A stretch of DNA of 64,000 bases, from NCBI RefSeq assembly GCF_002291425.1, contig NZ_CP014136.1:5036925-5100924 (forward strand), read 5' to 3'. The notes below the pieces were generated by a model, which made no database searches, was not told the DNA's origin, and saw nothing but the letters and a program-made list of their open reading frames with translations. The position numbers were made by a program, and so were the translations under genes. Origin of the DNA: Gibbsiella quercinecans (GTDB lineage Bacteria > Pseudomonadota > Gammaproteobacteria > Enterobacterales > Enterobacteriaceae). The stretch's first letter is position 1. Each line of letters opens with the position of its first letter. This document shows positions 63,135 through 64,000 of the stretch, piece by piece.

Positions 63135-63995
63135 ATGAATTCAACCGTCAGCCAGCAGGCCGTAGAACGTGAACCACAGGCGTTGCCGCCGGCCAAGCCG
63201 CACTGGCATAACCCGATGATGGTGCCGCTGCGGCCCGTCGCGACGCGGTTGCGCTGGTTCCTTGGCCTGGCGTTCTTCGTACTGTTCGTTGCGGTATGGG
63301 GGCTGACGACCTTCGCCGGCGTGGTGTCGCCCACCTTCCTGGCCGATCCGCTCACCATGGTGCACGAAGGCATCCTGCTGTTCACCGAATATAATTTTTC
63401 GTTGGATATCGGCATGACGGTGTTCCGCGTGCTAAGCGGTTTCCTGCTGGCGGCGGTGATCGCCGTGCCGTTGGGCATCCTGATGGGATCGTACAAGCTG
63501 ATCGAAGCCTTTCTGGAGCCGTTTGTTTCTTTCTGCCGCTATCTGCCGGCTTCGGCGTTTATCCCACTGCTGATCCTGTGGGCCGGCATCGGCGAAATGC
63601 AGAAAATCCTGGTGATTTTCATCGGCTCGTTTTTCCAGATTGTGCTGATGGTGGCCGTGGTGGTGGGTTCCGCCCGCCGCGATCTGGTCGAAGCCGCCTA
63701 TACGCTGGGCGCGTCTAACCGCAGCGTGGTGCGCCGGGTGCTGATCCCCGGCGCCGCGCCGGAGATTGCCGAACTGTTGCGCCTGGTGCTGGGCTGGGCC
63801 TGGACCTACGTTATTGTGGCGGAGCTTATCGGCTCTTCCAGCGGTATCGGCCATATGATTGTCGACAGCCAGGCGTTGCTCAATACCGGGCAGATTATCT
63901 TCGGCATTATCGTTATCGGCTGTATTGGCTTGCTGTCCGATCTGTTATTCAAGGCGGCTAACCAGCGCCTGTTTGTCTGGAGCTCACTGCGATGA
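63135..63995 (+). CDS. ABC transporter permease (NitT/TauT type)
   Basis: 286 aa, six membrane helices, EAA loop EAAYTLGASNRSVVRRVLIPGAAPEI near residue 190. MNSTVSQQ with GGGGAAGA RBS is the preferred start; the frame begins 21 bases earlier at an ATG overlapping the previous stop codon. It pairs with the binding protein upstream and the ATPase downstream. Confidence 0.88.
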   Translation: MNSTVSQQAVEREPQALPPAKPHWHNPMMVPLRPVATRLRWFLGLAFFVLFVAVWGLTTFAGVVSPTFLADPLTMVHEGILLFTEYNFSLDIGMTVFRVLSGFLLAAVIAVPLGILMGSYKLIEAFLEPFVSFCRYLPASAFIPLLILWAGIGEMQKILVIFIGSFFQIVLMVAVVVGSARRDLVEAAYTLGASNRSVVRRVLIPGAAPEIAELLRLVLGWAWTYVIVAELIGSSSGIGHMIVDSQALLNTGQIIFGIIVIGCIGLLSDLLFKAANQRLFVWSSLR

Positions 63996-64000
63996 ACAGT
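63992..64000 (+). CDS. start of the next gene (probably ABC ATPase), cut by window edge
   Basis: Only ATGAACAGT is visible. The ATG overlaps the permease stop codon (ATGA), typical of coupled ABC operons, so an ATP-binding subunit is expected. Identity is inferred from context only. Confidence 0.4.

Overview
The window is chromosomal DNA of a gamma-proteobacterium of the order Enterobacterales, most probably a Serratia. The block mgrB-yebO, yobF-cspC, rlmA, mntP, yobD, manXYZ, yoaE, pdeD, sdaA, nudL-pabB, yoaH, purT, dbpA, yebG, yebF, yebE, ptrB, exoX, holE, ftnA, yobA/yebZ/yebY and sdsR follows E. coli gene content and largely its order. The proline iminopeptidase and the meso-2,3-butanediol dehydrogenase look like the well-known Serratia marcescens proteins, and a five-step hut pathway (HutF plus HutG) is present. 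These assignments come from reading the translations; no database search was run.

Layout. 1-34 kb is mostly core genome: small regulators (MgrB with a PhoP box), envelope and transport genes, cold-shock genes, the mannose PTS, Mn export under a yybP-ykoY riboswitch, c-di-GMP turnover, folate and purine synthesis, an SOS gene (yebG), peptidases, ferritin and a copper operon. 34.1-40.7 kb is an AT-rich accessory segment. It begins exactly at the 3' end of the sRNA gene sdsR with the wreck of a lambda-type integrase. It carries one intact large gene, an AIPR-family (abortive infection) protein with an N-terminal nuclease-like motif, then an IS3-family element with a broken orfA and long stretches without genes. 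40.7-51.5 kb mixes core genes (aqpZ, cho, umuDC) with an IS200 copy, a family 9 glycosyltransferase, a flavoprotein, a cspA-like gene with its thermosensing leader, two tiny membrane-protein ORFs and an unusual tRNA-like gene. 51.5-56.2 kb holds butanediol dehydrogenase, an aromatic amino acid exporter (YddG), a Tsx-type nucleoside channel and a His-rich lipoprotein. 56.8-64 kb is a histidine-utilisation (hut) cluster with its repressor HutC, three palindromic operator candidates, and a NitT/TauT-type ABC transporter that continues past the window edge.

How genes work together. The SOS response reaches yebG, cho and umuDC through visible LexA boxes. PhoP would switch on its own brake, MgrB. 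HutC would control hutIG, hutF-hutD and the adjacent transporter. Iron sites (Fur) lie ahead of ftnA and, unexplained, inside the accessory segment. The most interesting items for follow-up are the AIPR gene at the sdsR insertion hot spot, the tRNA-like gene with an over-long anticodon arm behind an excellent sigma-70 promoter, the HutC-box-controlled NMT1-type transporter, and several very small proteins with good ribosome-binding sites.
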